This document shows, one piece after another, positions 18,698 through 28,887 of a stretch of DNA of 34,608 nt; position 1 is the stretch's first letter, and each line of letters opens with the position of its first letter. Below the pieces are notes generated by a model. It was not told the origin of the DNA and ran no database searches. It saw only the letters and a list, made by a program, of their open reading frames with translations. Where the stretch lies: the NCBI GenBank assembly GCA_009702525.1, contig WLHW01000003.1, positions 1 to 34,608 on the forward strand, in the 5' to 3' direction. A program made the position numbers and the translations under genes. The DNA is from Actinomycetota bacterium. GTDB lineage: Bacteria; Actinomycetota; Actinomycetes; Nanopelagicales; Nanopelagicaceae.

Positions 18698-19851
18698 GGA
18701 ACTCCAGTTTCTTGCAATTCTTTATAAATTACTGGATCACGACGTGCAGCACCAATGACAAAAGCTATTCCCAAATACGTAGCGATCAACGCAGAGCCTC
18801 CGTATGAAACTAACGGAAGGGTTACTCCGACAACGGGAAGAATGCTGATTGCCGAACCGATATTTAAAATTGATTGGATAGCAATCCAACATCCAATGCC
18901 TGAACTCACATAGCGGACCATGGGATCGGCAGTACGCAAAGCGATTTTAAAGATTGCAAAAATCAATGTTGAGATCAATAACAAGGTCAAGAGAGTGCCA
19001 AATAAACCTAACTCTTCACCTATAACTGAAAAAATAAAATCTGTATGTGCTTCAGGTAAATTGCCCCATTTTTGGCGACTCGCACCAAGACCCACGCCAA
19101 ACAACCCGCCACTAGCCAATCCCAGCAAGCTATGTGCTGGTTGCCACCCGATATTCTTATATTGATTTTCTGCAAATGGATTTAGAAAAACAGAAAAACG
19201 TGCCATTCGGTATGGGGCTGAAATAATTAAGGCTCCAATACCTGCAAAACCAACACCTAGAATTGCGCTAAATACGCTCAGTCGTACGCCAGAAACCCAC
19301 AGGAGTCCGGCTAGAACAAAACCAAAGACTGAAGCCGTTCCTAAATCTTTACCCGCCATCACCAAAACAATACAAACAAAGTATGCGGGAGCAATGAGCT
19401 TTACGACATTTCCCTGTACATCACCTGAGCGTTCACGTTTAGCTAACACATATCCAGCCCAAAGAATCATTAAAAATTTAGCAATCTCACTGGGCTGTAC
19501 GTCCACGAATCCTAAGCTGATCCAGTTATGGTTTCCATTCACACTCTTACCAATAACTTGTACGACTGCCAATAATCCAAATGAAACGACAACTCCTAGT
19601 CGTGCAATAACCTTCCACTTTGTAAGTGAAAATCTAGAAAGTACCCATGCCATAGGTATAGAGATAAGTAAGAAAATAAACTGCCTTAAAACAATTGCAT
19701 ATGTTGTGCCCTTAGTTTCTAGTGAGTGAATTGAGGAGGCTGAAAAAACCATAATTAGTCCCAGCAGACTCAAACCAAGAGAACTAAAAATAAGCATGTA
19801 ATACAAATTGATGGGTTTACTGAAAATATTTTGTTTTTGTTCAGCTTTCAT
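18685..19851 (-). CDS. ftsW: SEDS-family peptidoglycan polymerase FtsW
   Basis: Multi-TM protein; NHNWISLGFVDVQPSEIAKF, HTDFIFSVIGEELGL and GVTLPLVSYGGSALIATYLGIA. Confidence 0.95.
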   Translation of the reverse strand: MKAEQKQNIFSKPINLYYMLIFSSLGLSLLGLIMVFSASSIHSLETKGTTYAIVLRQFIFLLISIPMAWVLSRFSLTKWKVIARLGVVVSFGLLAVVQVIGKSVNGNHNWISLGFVDVQPSEIAKFLMILWAGYVLAKRERSGDVQGNVVKLIAPAYFVCIVLVMAGKDLGTASVFGFVLAGLLWVSGVRLSVFSAILGVGFAGIGALIISAPYRMARFSVFLNPFAENQYKNIGWQPAHSLLGLASGGLFGVGLGASRQKWGNLPEAHTDFIFSVIGEELGLFGTLLTLLLISTLIFAIFKIALRTADPMVRYVSSGIGCWIAIQSILNIGSAISILPVVGVTLPLVSYGGSALIATYLGIAFVIGAARRDPVIYKELQETGVPWLR

Positions 19852-21235
19852 GCGCCACCAGTTTCTTTACAGCTTTAGCAAATCGATCGCCGCGATCGGC
19901 GTACGAAACAAATTGGTCCATCGATGCACATGCAGGGGCCATTAATACAGTATCGCCCGGTGCTGCATGTTTTGCCGCAGCGCTCACTATTTTCTCCATC
20001 AAGGAGTTAGAGGCTCCTCCTTTGACGTAATCTGTATCTGGATCGAGTACAACTCTCGGAGTAAGAGGTGAAAACTCGAGGAAAGCTTTCTCAATGAGAT
20101 CTCGGTCGGCACCAATTAAAATTGCAAACTTAATTCGCTTCGCACATGTCTTGATGAGGTCAGACATGTCTGCCCCCTTAGCTAGGCCTCCAGCGATCCA
20201 GATAACGCTTAAGTGGGACATAATCGATGCCGTAGCGGCGTGGGGATTTGTAGCTTTGGAATCATCAATCCAATTCACACCATCTGCCTCAAGAATCGAT
20301 TCGATCCGGTGTCGCCCTGGGTGGAAATTACGCAGTGCGCCTTGAATTTTTTCGTAAGGTACGCCGATACTGCGTGCTAGTCCAGCGGCAGCTAAAGCAT
20401 TTGAAACACTGTGTGGCAACGTTGGTTGGATATCGGCAAGAGCGGCAATCATCGCCGCCTCGCTTGGATCCGTTACAAACGCCCTATCTACGAGCAAATC
20501 TTCTACAACACCAAGCTCTCCCGGTGCTGGCGTCTGGAGAGAAAAAAAGATCTTACGTCCGGGCCAGCTTTGTGCCCGCGTAAAAATCTCGGCATCTTGC
20601 GCGTTCAGTACGCCAATACTGGAACGATTCAAAATTGAAAGCTTGTCATTGCAGTAATTATCAAAACTTCCATGCCAATCAAGATGATCTTCGGCAATAT
20701 TGAGTATTGCGGCACTTACAAATTCTGCCTTCTTCATCCAATGAAGTTGAAAAGAAGATAACTCTAAAACTAGATAGTCGAACGTATCTTCACGATCTAC
20801 AGCATCGATGACAGTGTCGCCTACATTTCCGCATGCAATCGCCTTTAATCCAGCGTTTTGCAAAATTGCCGCCGTCATTTCAACAGTCGTTGTTTTGCCA
20901 TTAGTACCAGTGAGTGCGAGCCACTTCTGTTCTGGCGAAATCTTGCGTGAAAGTTCCCATGCTAAATCCACTTCATTCTCAATCTTTAGGCCAGCCTTAT
21001 TTGCGGCGATAATTATCGGATGTTTTTCATTCCACCCGGGAGAAACGACAACGGCATCGAAATTTTCAATGTGAACATCACCAGGGTTAAGCACGGCAAA
21101 ATCAGAGTGTGAATTCGGATTTTCATCCACAACACTTACTAAGCCTCCGCGCCGTGAAAGAGATTTCCCTATCGAATTTCCAGTCACGCCAGCCCCAAGG
21201 ACTAAATATTTGGTACCAGCTAGAGTGATTGACAT
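19841..21235 (-). CDS. murD: UDP-N-acetylmuramoylalanine–D-glutamate ligase
   Basis: ALTGTNGKTTTVEM, LNIAEDHLDWHGS and NWIDDSKATNPHAA. Confidence 0.97.
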   Translation of the reverse strand: MSITLAGTKYLVLGAGVTGNSIGKSLSRRGGLVSVVDENPNSHSDFAVLNPGDVHIENFDAVVVSPGWNEKHPIIIAANKAGLKIENEVDLAWELSRKISPEQKWLALTGTNGKTTTVEMTAAILQNAGLKAIACGNVGDTVIDAVDREDTFDYLVLELSSFQLHWMKKAEFVSAAILNIAEDHLDWHGSFDNYCNDKLSILNRSSIGVLNAQDAEIFTRAQSWPGRKIFFSLQTPAPGELGVVEDLLVDRAFVTDPSEAAMIAALADIQPTLPHSVSNALAAAGLARSIGVPYEKIQGALRNFHPGRHRIESILEADGVNWIDDSKATNPHAATASIMSHLSVIWIAGGLAKGADMSDLIKTCAKRIKFAILIGADRDLIEKAFLEFSPLTPRVVLDPDTDYVKGGASNSLMEKIVSAAAKHAAPGDTVLMAPACASMDQFVSYADRGDRFAKAVKKLVAHES

Positions 21236-21240
21236 CGAAG

Positions 21241-22299
21241 CTACTTAACTACCCACTGCGCATAGAAAAGACCGAGGCCGCCAGCAACACTCAATCCCGC
21301 AATAATCCAAAAACGAATAACGACAGTAATCTCAGCCCATCCCTTAAGTTCAAAGTGATGATGAAGAGGTGCCATTCTAAATACTCGTTTTCCACCACTC
21401 ATTTTGAAGTAAAGCGTCTGAATCACTACCGACATAGTGATAATTACAAATAGGCCACCCAATGGAATAAGCAGTAACTCCACACGAAGCGTTGCGGCCA
21501 GACCGGCGATCGCTGCTCCTAGTGCGAGTGAGCCAGTATCGCCCATGATGATTTTAGCCGGCGCTGTGTTCCACCAAAGAAAACCAGTACATCCACCTGC
21601 AAATGCAGCGGCAAGTACGGCCAGATCCAAAGGATCGCGCACTTGATAACAACTACCAGCAGCATTTACTGCACAACTTTGTCCAAACTCCCAGACACCA
21701 ATGAGCACAAATGCAAGAAAAGTCATGATGGTGGCACCAGTGGCCAAGCCATCTAAACCATCAGTTAAGTTAACCCCGTTGCTGGCTGACATAACCATAA
21801 TAATTATTAAGACAATCGCAAGAAATGAGCCCAAGTATATGGTTGTCTCTCTTACACCCGATAGATGTTGTGAAATCGGTGTCAAAGCATCAGTATCTGC
21901 AAACTTTAAACCTAAGAATCCAAAAATGCCCGCAAAAACAGCCTGACCAACTAACTTGTAACGCCCTTTGAGGCCTCTTGAATTTTGGCGAGAAACTTTC
22001 AACCAATCATCAATAAAACCAATTGCGCCAAGGCTAACGACTAAACCAATCACTAATACTGCTGAAGCTGTAAATGTGTTTCCAGAAATGATGTGCGCAG
22101 CGGAGTAGCCAATTATTGCGGCAAGAATGAAAATTATTCCACCCATTGTTGGAGTGCCGCGTTTAGTATGGTGGCTGCTTGGGCCATCATCCCTAATTAT
22201 TTGACCGTAGCCTTTGCCCGCTAATATTTTTATGAGTCCTTTTGTACCAAAGAGTGAAAAGGCAAGTGCGATTGCTCCTGCCATAAGAATCTGTCTCAT
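21241..22299 (-). CDS. mraY: Phospho-N-acetylmuramoyl-pentapeptide transferase
   Basis: HTKRGTPTMGGIIFI, GFIDDWLKV, NGVNLTDGLDGLA, IIMGDTGSLALGA and MAPLHHHFELKGW. Confidence 0.98.
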   Translation of the reverse strand: MRQILMAGAIALAFSLFGTKGLIKILAGKGYGQIIRDDGPSSHHTKRGTPTMGGIIFILAAIIGYSAAHIISGNTFTASAVLVIGLVVSLGAIGFIDDWLKVSRQNSRGLKGRYKLVGQAVFAGIFGFLGLKFADTDALTPISQHLSGVRETTIYLGSFLAIVLIIIMVMSASNGVNLTDGLDGLATGATIMTFLAFVLIGVWEFGQSCAVNAAGSCYQVRDPLDLAVLAAAFAGGCTGFLWWNTAPAKIIMGDTGSLALGAAIAGLAATLRVELLLIPLGGLFVIITMSVVIQTLYFKMSGGKRVFRMAPLHHHFELKGWAEITVVIRFWIIAGLSVAGGLGLFYAQWVVK

Positions 22300-23672
22300 T
22301 CATTCACTCCATTCTTTTCTTTCCAATAAAGTTCTAGTGAATCAGCAATCTTTTCAAAACCTTCTGAACGCGATGCTTTGACAAGTGCTACATCGCCTTC
22401 AGCCAAATATTCAAAATATTTGCCTGCCTCTTCGATTGTCAGAACATGGTGAACTGCAAGTTCCCCAGCCCCGTTCCCATACTCAGGAGCATTCACCACA
22501 ACTAAGTGGTCAATTCCAATCTCTTGGGCAAGGGTGCCAATAGCTGCGCTGAGAGACGGACCTGACTCGCCGAGTTCATGCATTTTTCCTATAAAGGCCC
22601 ATGACTGACCGCCTCGCTCTTGGGCAAATAGAGCAAGTGAACGCATCGCTGCGGCCATCGAAACGGGATTTGCGTTGTATGAGTCATTGATAATCAAAAG
22701 ATTCTCCAGTTCGCGCAGCTCCATACGCCATTTACTAGAGGTTTCAGCGGTTGATAGCGAGCTAGCAATTAATTCAAGTGGCAGGTTTAAGGCAGTACCA
22801 ACGGCTGCTACCGCTAAAGCATTTGCGATGTGATGAGCTCCAACTAAACGCATTCCGACCGCGTCACGTCCGGCAGTAGTGACCACATCAAAGTGTGGCC
22901 TACCTTCGCGTATCTCAACATCTGCAGCTCGCACATCTAGGTGTGCCTGCTCACCAAACATTAAAGTGCGACCGGTATGTAGCGTTGCCATGAGAGGCGT
23001 GAATTCATCGTACGTTCCTAGAATCGCAACTCCCGACGGGTCTAGCGATTGAATGAGTTCGCCTTTTGTTTGCGCAATTGCTGCTGACGATCCAAACTCA
23101 CCAAGATGAGCACTGCCTACAGTGAGTACGACCCCAATATTTGGTTTAGCAATTTCACACAATCGTGCAATATCTCCTTTGTGCCGTGCACCCATTTCTA
23201 AAATACAAAATTGGGTTCGATCATCACACTCTAATAAGGTAATTGGTAGACCTAAATCATTATTAAATGATCCAGCAGGTGAAACAGTTGGACCAACTGT
23301 CCTTAACATATGTGCTAATAAATCTTTTGTGCTGGTCTTACCTTGCGAACCAGTGATACCGATGACAGTCAAGTTCGTTAATCTCTTTCTTACAAATGCC
23401 GCAAGAATAGAGAGTGCATAAATGACATCTTTGACAACTATGCATGGCCCATCAATTACGTGAGTAGTGAGGGAAAACATAGAGCCCTGTCGATAGGCAT
23501 CGGCAGCAAAATCATGCCCATCGTGTTGTTCGCCTTGAAGTGCCAAAAAGAAAGTTCCCGGAGTTGCCAGACGCGAGTCAAAAACCGGGGCTTTGGAAAT
23601 GAGTAAGTCTTTATCGCAATGTAGCTCTCCCCCTACTAATAGGGCTATCTCCCCTGCGGTCAATGTGATCAT
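22296..23672 (-). CDS. murF: UDP-N-acetylmuramoyl-tripeptide–D-alanyl-D-alanine ligase
   Basis: GITGSQGKTSTKDLL, EMGARHKGDIARL and NDSYNANPVSMAAAM. Confidence 0.96.
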   Translation of the reverse strand: MITLTAGEIALLVGGELHCDKDLLISKAPVFDSRLATPGTFFLALQGEQHDGHDFAADAYRQGSMFSLTTHVIDGPCIVVKDVIYALSILAAFVRKRLTNLTVIGITGSQGKTSTKDLLAHMLRTVGPTVSPAGSFNNDLGLPITLLECDDRTQFCILEMGARHKGDIARLCEIAKPNIGVVLTVGSAHLGEFGSSAAIAQTKGELIQSLDPSGVAILGTYDEFTPLMATLHTGRTLMFGEQAHLDVRAADVEIREGRPHFDVVTTAGRDAVGMRLVGAHHIANALAVAAVGTALNLPLELIASSLSTAETSSKWRMELRELENLLIINDSYNANPVSMAAAMRSLALFAQERGGQSWAFIGKMHELGESGPSLSAAIGTLAQEIGIDHLVVVNAPEYGNGAGELAVHHVLTIEEAGKYFEYLAEGDVALVKASRSEGFEKIADSLELYWKEKNGVNE

Positions 23673-25165
23673 CGCTTGTCCTCAATCGCTTGTGCTAGCT
23701 CCTTGCGATCATCGAATTCCTTAATTACTCCATCAATTTCCTGACCTTTTTCATGCCCCTTACCTAAAACAATGACTACATCGCCTTCTTGGGCCGCATT
23801 TACTGCCGCCTTTATTGCCGCAGAGCGATCTGAAATAACTTCATGAGGATGTTTGATATCAAGATCTAAAACCATTTGTACAAGAATGTCCTCAGGGTTT
23901 TCGCTGCGTGGATTATCACTGGTAAAGATTGCAATATCAGCGCCATCAAAGAGGGCCTTACCCATGAGAGCCCGTTTTGTAGTGTCACGATCGCCACCAC
24001 AACCTAGAACCGCAATTACATTTCCGTTGGATATCTCATGGGCAGTTTCTAAAACTCGAATGACTGCATCGGGAGAATGCGCGTAATCAACTAATGCGAT
24101 GAAGTTCTGACCAAGTCTTACCGCCTCTAACCTTCCTGCAGCACCCGAAAGTTGAGGGATTATTGAAGCAATATCGATTGGATCTATTCCACTTTCAACT
24201 GCAATAGCTACCGCCATCAGTAAGTTGTCGTAATTAAATGACCCATGCAGATGAGTTTTTGCTTCAATCAGAATCCCACCGCTGCCACGTATTGAAAGAG
24301 ATGCCCCAACGTAGTCAGAATTAATAGAGGTAAAGTGCCAATCGGCTTGGGGATTTAATCGTGAAAGTGTAAGTACTGAAAGCTCAGTCGACTTCGCGAG
24401 TCGTTGTCCATATATATCATCGATATTGATAACCGCTAAATCTGCATACTCGAAGGTGAATAACTTAGATTTTGCTAAGAAGTAATCCTCCATAGTTTTA
24501 TGGAAATCTAAGTGGTCTTGTGAAAGATTAGTGAAACCTACGACAGCAAAGTGGGATCCTCTGACGCGCTCTAGGGAAATCGCATGGCTCGACACTTCCA
24601 TTACTAAATTACGCATATGTCGCTCGCGCATTACGGCAGATAATGCAGCTAGTTCACTACTTTCAGGGGTGGTTCTTGTGCTTGCTAATACATCAGAACC
24701 GATTCGAGTTTCTACCGTACCTATAAGTCCGGACTCTCTGCCAGCAAGACTCATGATTTGGTGGAGCAATGTTGTAACTGTAGTTTTTCCATTCGTCCCA
24801 GTTACACCTACGCTGTATAAATCCCGCATAGGTTCGCTATAAAACCATGCGCTCACTATGCCCGCTGCTCTGCGTGGATTGTGTGTAATTAAGACAGGTA
24901 AATCATTAATCATGGCCGCTCCGGCAGCATCGGTAAGAACTGCAACTGCGCCTTTGATTTTGGCATCTGCTGCAAATTTTGCGCCGTGAAAATTTTCACC
25001 AGGCAGGGCTATAAATAAATCACCTTCGCTGATTGATGCACTGGATTGAGAAATCCCATTGATGAAAATTGAAGACAATTCTTTATCGGCAGTTTGAGAA
25101 TGAGCATCAAGAACTTTGCAAATGGCTTCTAGGCTTTTTTGGGGACTAGTTAGTGGTCTTAGCAT
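23669..25165 (-). CDS. murE: UDP-N-acetylmuramoyl-tripeptide synthetase
   Basis: GVTGTNGKTTVTTLLHQI, NLSQDHLDFHKTMEDYF and VDYAHSPDAVIRVL. Diaminopimelate-type motif SDNPRSENP present. Confidence 0.96.
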   Translation of the reverse strand: MLRPLTSPQKSLEAICKVLDAHSQTADKELSSIFINGISQSSASISEGDLFIALPGENFHGAKFAADAKIKGAVAVLTDAAGAAMINDLPVLITHNPRRAAGIVSAWFYSEPMRDLYSVGVTGTNGKTTVTTLLHQIMSLAGRESGLIGTVETRIGSDVLASTRTTPESSELAALSAVMRERHMRNLVMEVSSHAISLERVRGSHFAVVGFTNLSQDHLDFHKTMEDYFLAKSKLFTFEYADLAVINIDDIYGQRLAKSTELSVLTLSRLNPQADWHFTSINSDYVGASLSIRGSGGILIEAKTHLHGSFNYDNLLMAVAIAVESGIDPIDIASIIPQLSGAAGRLEAVRLGQNFIALVDYAHSPDAVIRVLETAHEISNGNVIAVLGCGGDRDTTKRALMGKALFDGADIAIFTSDNPRSENPEDILVQMVLDLDIKHPHEVISDRSAAIKAAVNAAQEGDVVIVLGKGHEKGQEIDGVIKEFDDRKELAQAIEDKR

Positions 25166-26945
25166 CAGCAGCCTTCTTAGCTAGTAACTCTTTCTCATTC
25201 AGCGCTACAGGAACTACTACTGTTCCAGTCGGTGGAATATGTCGGCTTTGAAGTACAAAAGACATAACTTTCTTAAACACTGGACCGCCGAGTGCACCAC
25301 CCCAGTGCAACCCTTTTGGATCTTGAATCGTGATGCTAATAACGTAAGCGGGTTTATCTGCAGGAGCGAAACCAATAAAAGATGCGGTGTAACCACGATA
25401 GCAACCACACGTATCGTCGATGCGCATCGCCGTACCAGTCTTTCCAGCTACCCGATATCCAGAAATTGCTGCAGTTGGTGCGGTACCAGATGCTGATACA
25501 ACACTCTCCATCATGATGCGCATTTTTTGTGCAGTATCGATACTAATCACGCGCTGACTAGACCGACCTGCTGCAGGTGTGAAATTTCCACTTGCATCTC
25601 GCGTACCTGCAATTACTGTTGGTGATACACGTACGCCATTATTTGCAATGGTCGCAAATATGCTTGTGGCCTGCATAGCTGTGAGTGAATAGCCCTGACC
25701 AAAAGCGACTGTGGGTGCAGTGGTGCCCGACCAATCTGCAACTTTTGGCAGAATTCCATTTGACTCTCCTGGTAACCCAGAGCCTGTCTTTGTGCCAACG
25801 CCAAACTTGGAAAGGTAATTATATAAAGTTTCGTGAGATAACAGCTCACCAATTTGAATGGATCCTGTGTTTGATGACTCAGCAAGAATTCCTGAAGCAG
25901 TTAAGTGTTTAGTCGCGTGACGTTCATGATCATGGAAAACCTTTGTTGAACGTTTTAAAGCATAAGGAACAGTAAATACTGTTTCGGGAGTTATCTTCTT
26001 CTCTTCAATCGCAGCTGATAGCGTCATTACCTTACCCGTAGAACCAGGCTCATACACATCTTGTACCGAAGGATTTCGCATCGCTACAAGCGAAACTTTG
26101 GATGTGTTATTAGGATCAAAGGTTGGTGCAGTTGCATGAGCTAAAATTTCACCAGTTTTAGGATCCATGACAATGACTGTTCCACTAATTGCATGCGAGG
26201 CCTTAACGACATCTGAAATTGCTTTAGAGGCAACCCATTGAATATCTCGATCGATTGTCAAACGAACCGTTGTGCCAGTTTGGGCGGCAATGATCTCTGA
26301 TTGAGAACCTGGGATTTCTGCGCCATATCCATTTGCATATGAATATTTTCCATCAACTCCAGCAATTACGGAGTTCATACTCGATTCCAAACCGGTCGCA
26401 CCTTTTCCATCATGGTTAACAAAGCCGACTAAGGAAGCGATGAGAGACCCTGAAGGATATTCGCGAACATAACTGCGCTCAGGGAAAAATCCAATTATTC
26501 GATCGGGGCTCATAGGCGGAAATTGCGTGTTGTACTGAGCTATAGCCAGATTTAACTCTTGCCACTTTGCTGGCTTTGCGTTTTGAAAAACCATGCTCCA
26601 CTTTCGGACCCCAGTAATGCTCGCTTGTACCTCTGAAACCGACAAACCCAGAATAGGTGCAACAAAATTAGCTACTTTATGTGGATTTGAAATCTGAGTT
26701 TGATCGACGACGATACTTGTAGCTGCAACGCTTCTGGCAAATGCAACTCCGTTGACATCGGTTATTTCTCCACGCGGGGCAAGTAAGGAGCGAGTATTTT
26801 CCATCTCAGTAGCAGCTCGGGCGCGATAATCTGACGCTTGTACTGCTTGAACTTGTACAAGCCGAATACCAAAAACAAACATTGCAAGGGCGACCAGTAA
26901 AATCAATAATCTGATTCGATTGTGCGCTATTGCAAAATTACCCAT
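25146..26945 (-). CDS. ftsI: Class B penicillin-binding protein FtsI (PBP3 type)
   Basis: N-terminal TM; transpeptidase motifs EPGSTGKVMT (SxxK), SSNTG (SxN) and AGKTGTA (KTG). Confidence 0.95.
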   Translation of the reverse strand: MGNFAIAHNRIRLLILLVALAMFVFGIRLVQVQAVQASDYRARAATEMENTRSLLAPRGEITDVNGVAFARSVAATSIVVDQTQISNPHKVANFVAPILGLSVSEVQASITGVRKWSMVFQNAKPAKWQELNLAIAQYNTQFPPMSPDRIIGFFPERSYVREYPSGSLIASLVGFVNHDGKGATGLESSMNSVIAGVDGKYSYANGYGAEIPGSQSEIIAAQTGTTVRLTIDRDIQWVASKAISDVVKASHAISGTVIVMDPKTGEILAHATAPTFDPNNTSKVSLVAMRNPSVQDVYEPGSTGKVMTLSAAIEEKKITPETVFTVPYALKRSTKVFHDHERHATKHLTASGILAESSNTGSIQIGELLSHETLYNYLSKFGVGTKTGSGLPGESNGILPKVADWSGTTAPTVAFGQGYSLTAMQATSIFATIANNGVRVSPTVIAGTRDASGNFTPAAGRSSQRVISIDTAQKMRIMMESVVSASGTAPTAAISGYRVAGKTGTAMRIDDTCGCYRGYTASFIGFAPADKPAYVISITIQDPKGLHWGGALGGPVFKKVMSFVLQSRHIPPTGTVVVPVALNEKELLAKKAADAKTTN

Positions 26946-27345
26946 TATTTACGCTCACTTGAGGAATAGTTATTTCATTAAGATTGAGGAACGTTGGCGT
27001 TTCTGAAGGTTTCATGCCAAGCAATGCCGCCGCTTTTGCCAGAGCCTCAGGCGAAGATTGCTTATCTATCTGACGTGCGATTGCTTCACGTTCATCGCTA
27101 ACCATCTTTGCTTGAAGTTTGAGGTGAGTGAGCGTAAATGCATCTTGTGCTAAAAGTGTGTTTATGAATAGAAGAGTCAGTAGTCCCAATATTCCGGCGA
27201 AAGAGACGAATGTTGCGAAGAATTTACGGCTCGCTTGTTTGCCTTCAGAGATATCAGGTACTAGCTTCAGGGCAACTTTTGAGGATCTTTCAACAAGTAT
27301 TTCGCGTGAGCGAGAAATTGCTGGAGCTAATGCGGTCATAGCCAT
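26938..27345 (-). CDS. FtsL-like septum formation protein
   Basis: 135 aa with one TM segment and a short coiled region, between rsmH and ftsI; assigned mainly by position. Confidence 0.7.
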   Translation of the reverse strand: MAMTALAPAISRSREILVERSSKVALKLVPDISEGKQASRKFFATFVSFAGILGLLTLLFINTLLAQDAFTLTHLKLQAKMVSDEREAIARQIDKQSSPEALAKAAALLGMKPSETPTFLNLNEITIPQVSVNNG

Positions 27346-28292
27346 TATGCGGCCACCCTTTCAATTGCACGAAGTCGAACCGAGGCCGAACGGGAATTTT
27401 CTTCTAACTCTTTTTCTGATGGACTTTCACTGCCTCGAATCACTAGTGAGAACTTTGCAGCGAATTCAGGAAGTTCAAATGGGAGATCTCGAGGAGTACC
27501 AGATTTTGTTGATGCAACAAAAAGCTCTTTCACTATGCGATCTTCAAGTGACTGAAACGACATAACAACTAAACGTCCACCAACAGTTAATAGTTTGAGG
27601 GCAGCTGGCAAAGCTCTTGTTATTGCACCAAGTTCGTCGTTGGTTTCAATGCGCAAAGCTTGGAAGGTGCGTTTTGCGGGATTTCCACCGGTACGACGAG
27701 TTGCTGCTGGAATAGCATTCTTAACTAAGTTCGCTAACGTACTTGTAGAGTTCAAAGGTTTAATAGCTCGTGCTTTAACAATTGATTCAACAACTCTGGT
27801 AGCAAATTTTTCTTCGCCATACGTACGTAAAATGCGCACTAATTGCCCAGGTTCGTAAGTATTTACAATCTCAGCGGCCGTCAAAGATTGTGTACGATCC
27901 ATGCGCATATCTAGTGGAGCATCTTGCGAATAAGAAAAACCACGATTACTTTCATCTAACTGCATCGATGAAACACCAAGATCGAAAAGAGCTCCTACGA
28001 TATTGGTGTAACCAAAGGATTGAACAACCTCATCGATTGAATCAAATGTTGCATGAGCCGTATGAAGTCGATCAGCATAAGGAGCAAGACGCTCAACTGC
28101 GCGACTCAGTGCTTCTTGATCTCGATCAATCCCGATAACAGTCAGCTGTGGAAATTCTTGAAGTAGCGCCTCAGTGTGTCCACCTAAACCTAGAGTTGCA
28201 TCAACTACAACAGGATTAGTGCAGGAATTTATTGAAGGGGTCAGAAGTTCGATGCATCGATCACGCATCACTGAAATATGTGCACTTGCCAT
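27345..28292 (-). CDS. rsmH: 16S rRNA (cytosine(1402)-N(4))-methyltransferase RsmH/MraW (ATG at 28292 preferred over TTG at 28307)
   Basis: VDATLGLGGHTEALL, GIDRDQEAL, FDLGVSSMQLDESNRGFSY and GRLVVMSFQSLEDRIVK. SD AAAGGGGGAG just before ATG 28292. Confidence 0.96.
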   Translation of the reverse strand: MASAHISVMRDRCIELLTPSINSCTNPVVVDATLGLGGHTEALLQEFPQLTVIGIDRDQEALSRAVERLAPYADRLHTAHATFDSIDEVVQSFGYTNIVGALFDLGVSSMQLDESNRGFSYSQDAPLDMRMDRTQSLTAAEIVNTYEPGQLVRILRTYGEEKFATRVVESIVKARAIKPLNSTSTLANLVKNAIPAATRRTGGNPAKRTFQALRIETNDELGAITRALPAALKLLTVGGRLVVMSFQSLEDRIVKELFVASTKSGTPRDLPFELPEFAAKFSLVIRGSESPSEKELEENSRSASVRLRAIERVAA

Positions 28293-28348
28293 CACTCCCC
28301 CTTTCAATAAACAATCCCTAACTACTTTCTTCCTTTACCTTTATTTCC

Positions 28349-28452
28349 ACTCTCATCTCTGGTCACCGCCGGCCGACGGATCTGTTTAGTAGCGGCGCCG
28401 GGGAAGGGGCGCCGATACGTTCGAAGGGTCGGCGGTGGCCACAAATGAGAGT
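28349..28452 (-). ncRNA. Structured RNA element between mraZ and rsmH, candidate mraW RNA motif (cis-regulatory)
   Basis: Nested inverted repeats: ACTCTCAT (28349-28356)/ATGAGAGT (28445-28452); GGTCACCGCCG..GAC (28361-28377)/GTCGGCGGTGGCC (28428-28440); GGCGCC (28394-28399)/GGCGCC (28408-28413) with minus-strand loop CCUUCCCC. Located directly 5' of rsmH (mraW). Confidence 0.85.
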
Positions 28453-28455
28453 CAC

Positions 28456-28887
28456 TTAGAAAAGTCCTGGAAAGACCTCCTCTGAAACATCAGCAAAACT
28501 CTTTTCGCGATCTGCTAAATATTCATTCCAAGAAGTTGCATCCCAAATTTCAACGCGAGTGTTTGCGCCAATAACAACGCAATCTTTTTCAAGTCCTGCA
28601 TATGTACGAAGACCTTGTGGAATTGTTATGCGACCTTGACGATCAGGAATTTCATCGTGTGCACCTGCAAACATCACACGGCTGTAATCGCGTGCTGATT
28701 TTGCAGTGACTGGCGCTTGTTTTAGCGTCTCAGTAATAACTGTGAATTCATTTGTTGGAAAAACATAAAGACAACGTTCTTGGCCTTTAGTAATTACTAA
28801 ACCTGATGCAAGCTCTTCACGAAATTTCGCTGGAAGAATCAAACGACCTTTTTCATCAAGGCGCGGTTCGTGGGTGCCTAGAAACAT
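28456..28887 (-). CDS. mraZ: Transcriptional regulator MraZ (AbrB-like)
   Basis: [26 protein letters not shown] and [18 protein letters not shown], the two MraZ repeats; heads the dcw cluster. Confidence 0.98.
   Translation of the reverse strand: MFLGTHEPRLDEKGRLILPAKFREELASGLVITKGQERCLYVFPTNEFTVITETLKQAPVTAKSARDYSRVMFAGAHDEIPDRQGRITIPQGLRTYAGLEKDCVVIGANTRVEIWDATSWNEYLADREKSFADVSEEVFPGLF

Noticed and set aside
28394-28413. Intrinsic terminator interpretation of the GGCGCC hairpin between mraZ and rsmH
   Set aside because: No T-tract follows on either strand, and downstream genes belong to the same cluster.
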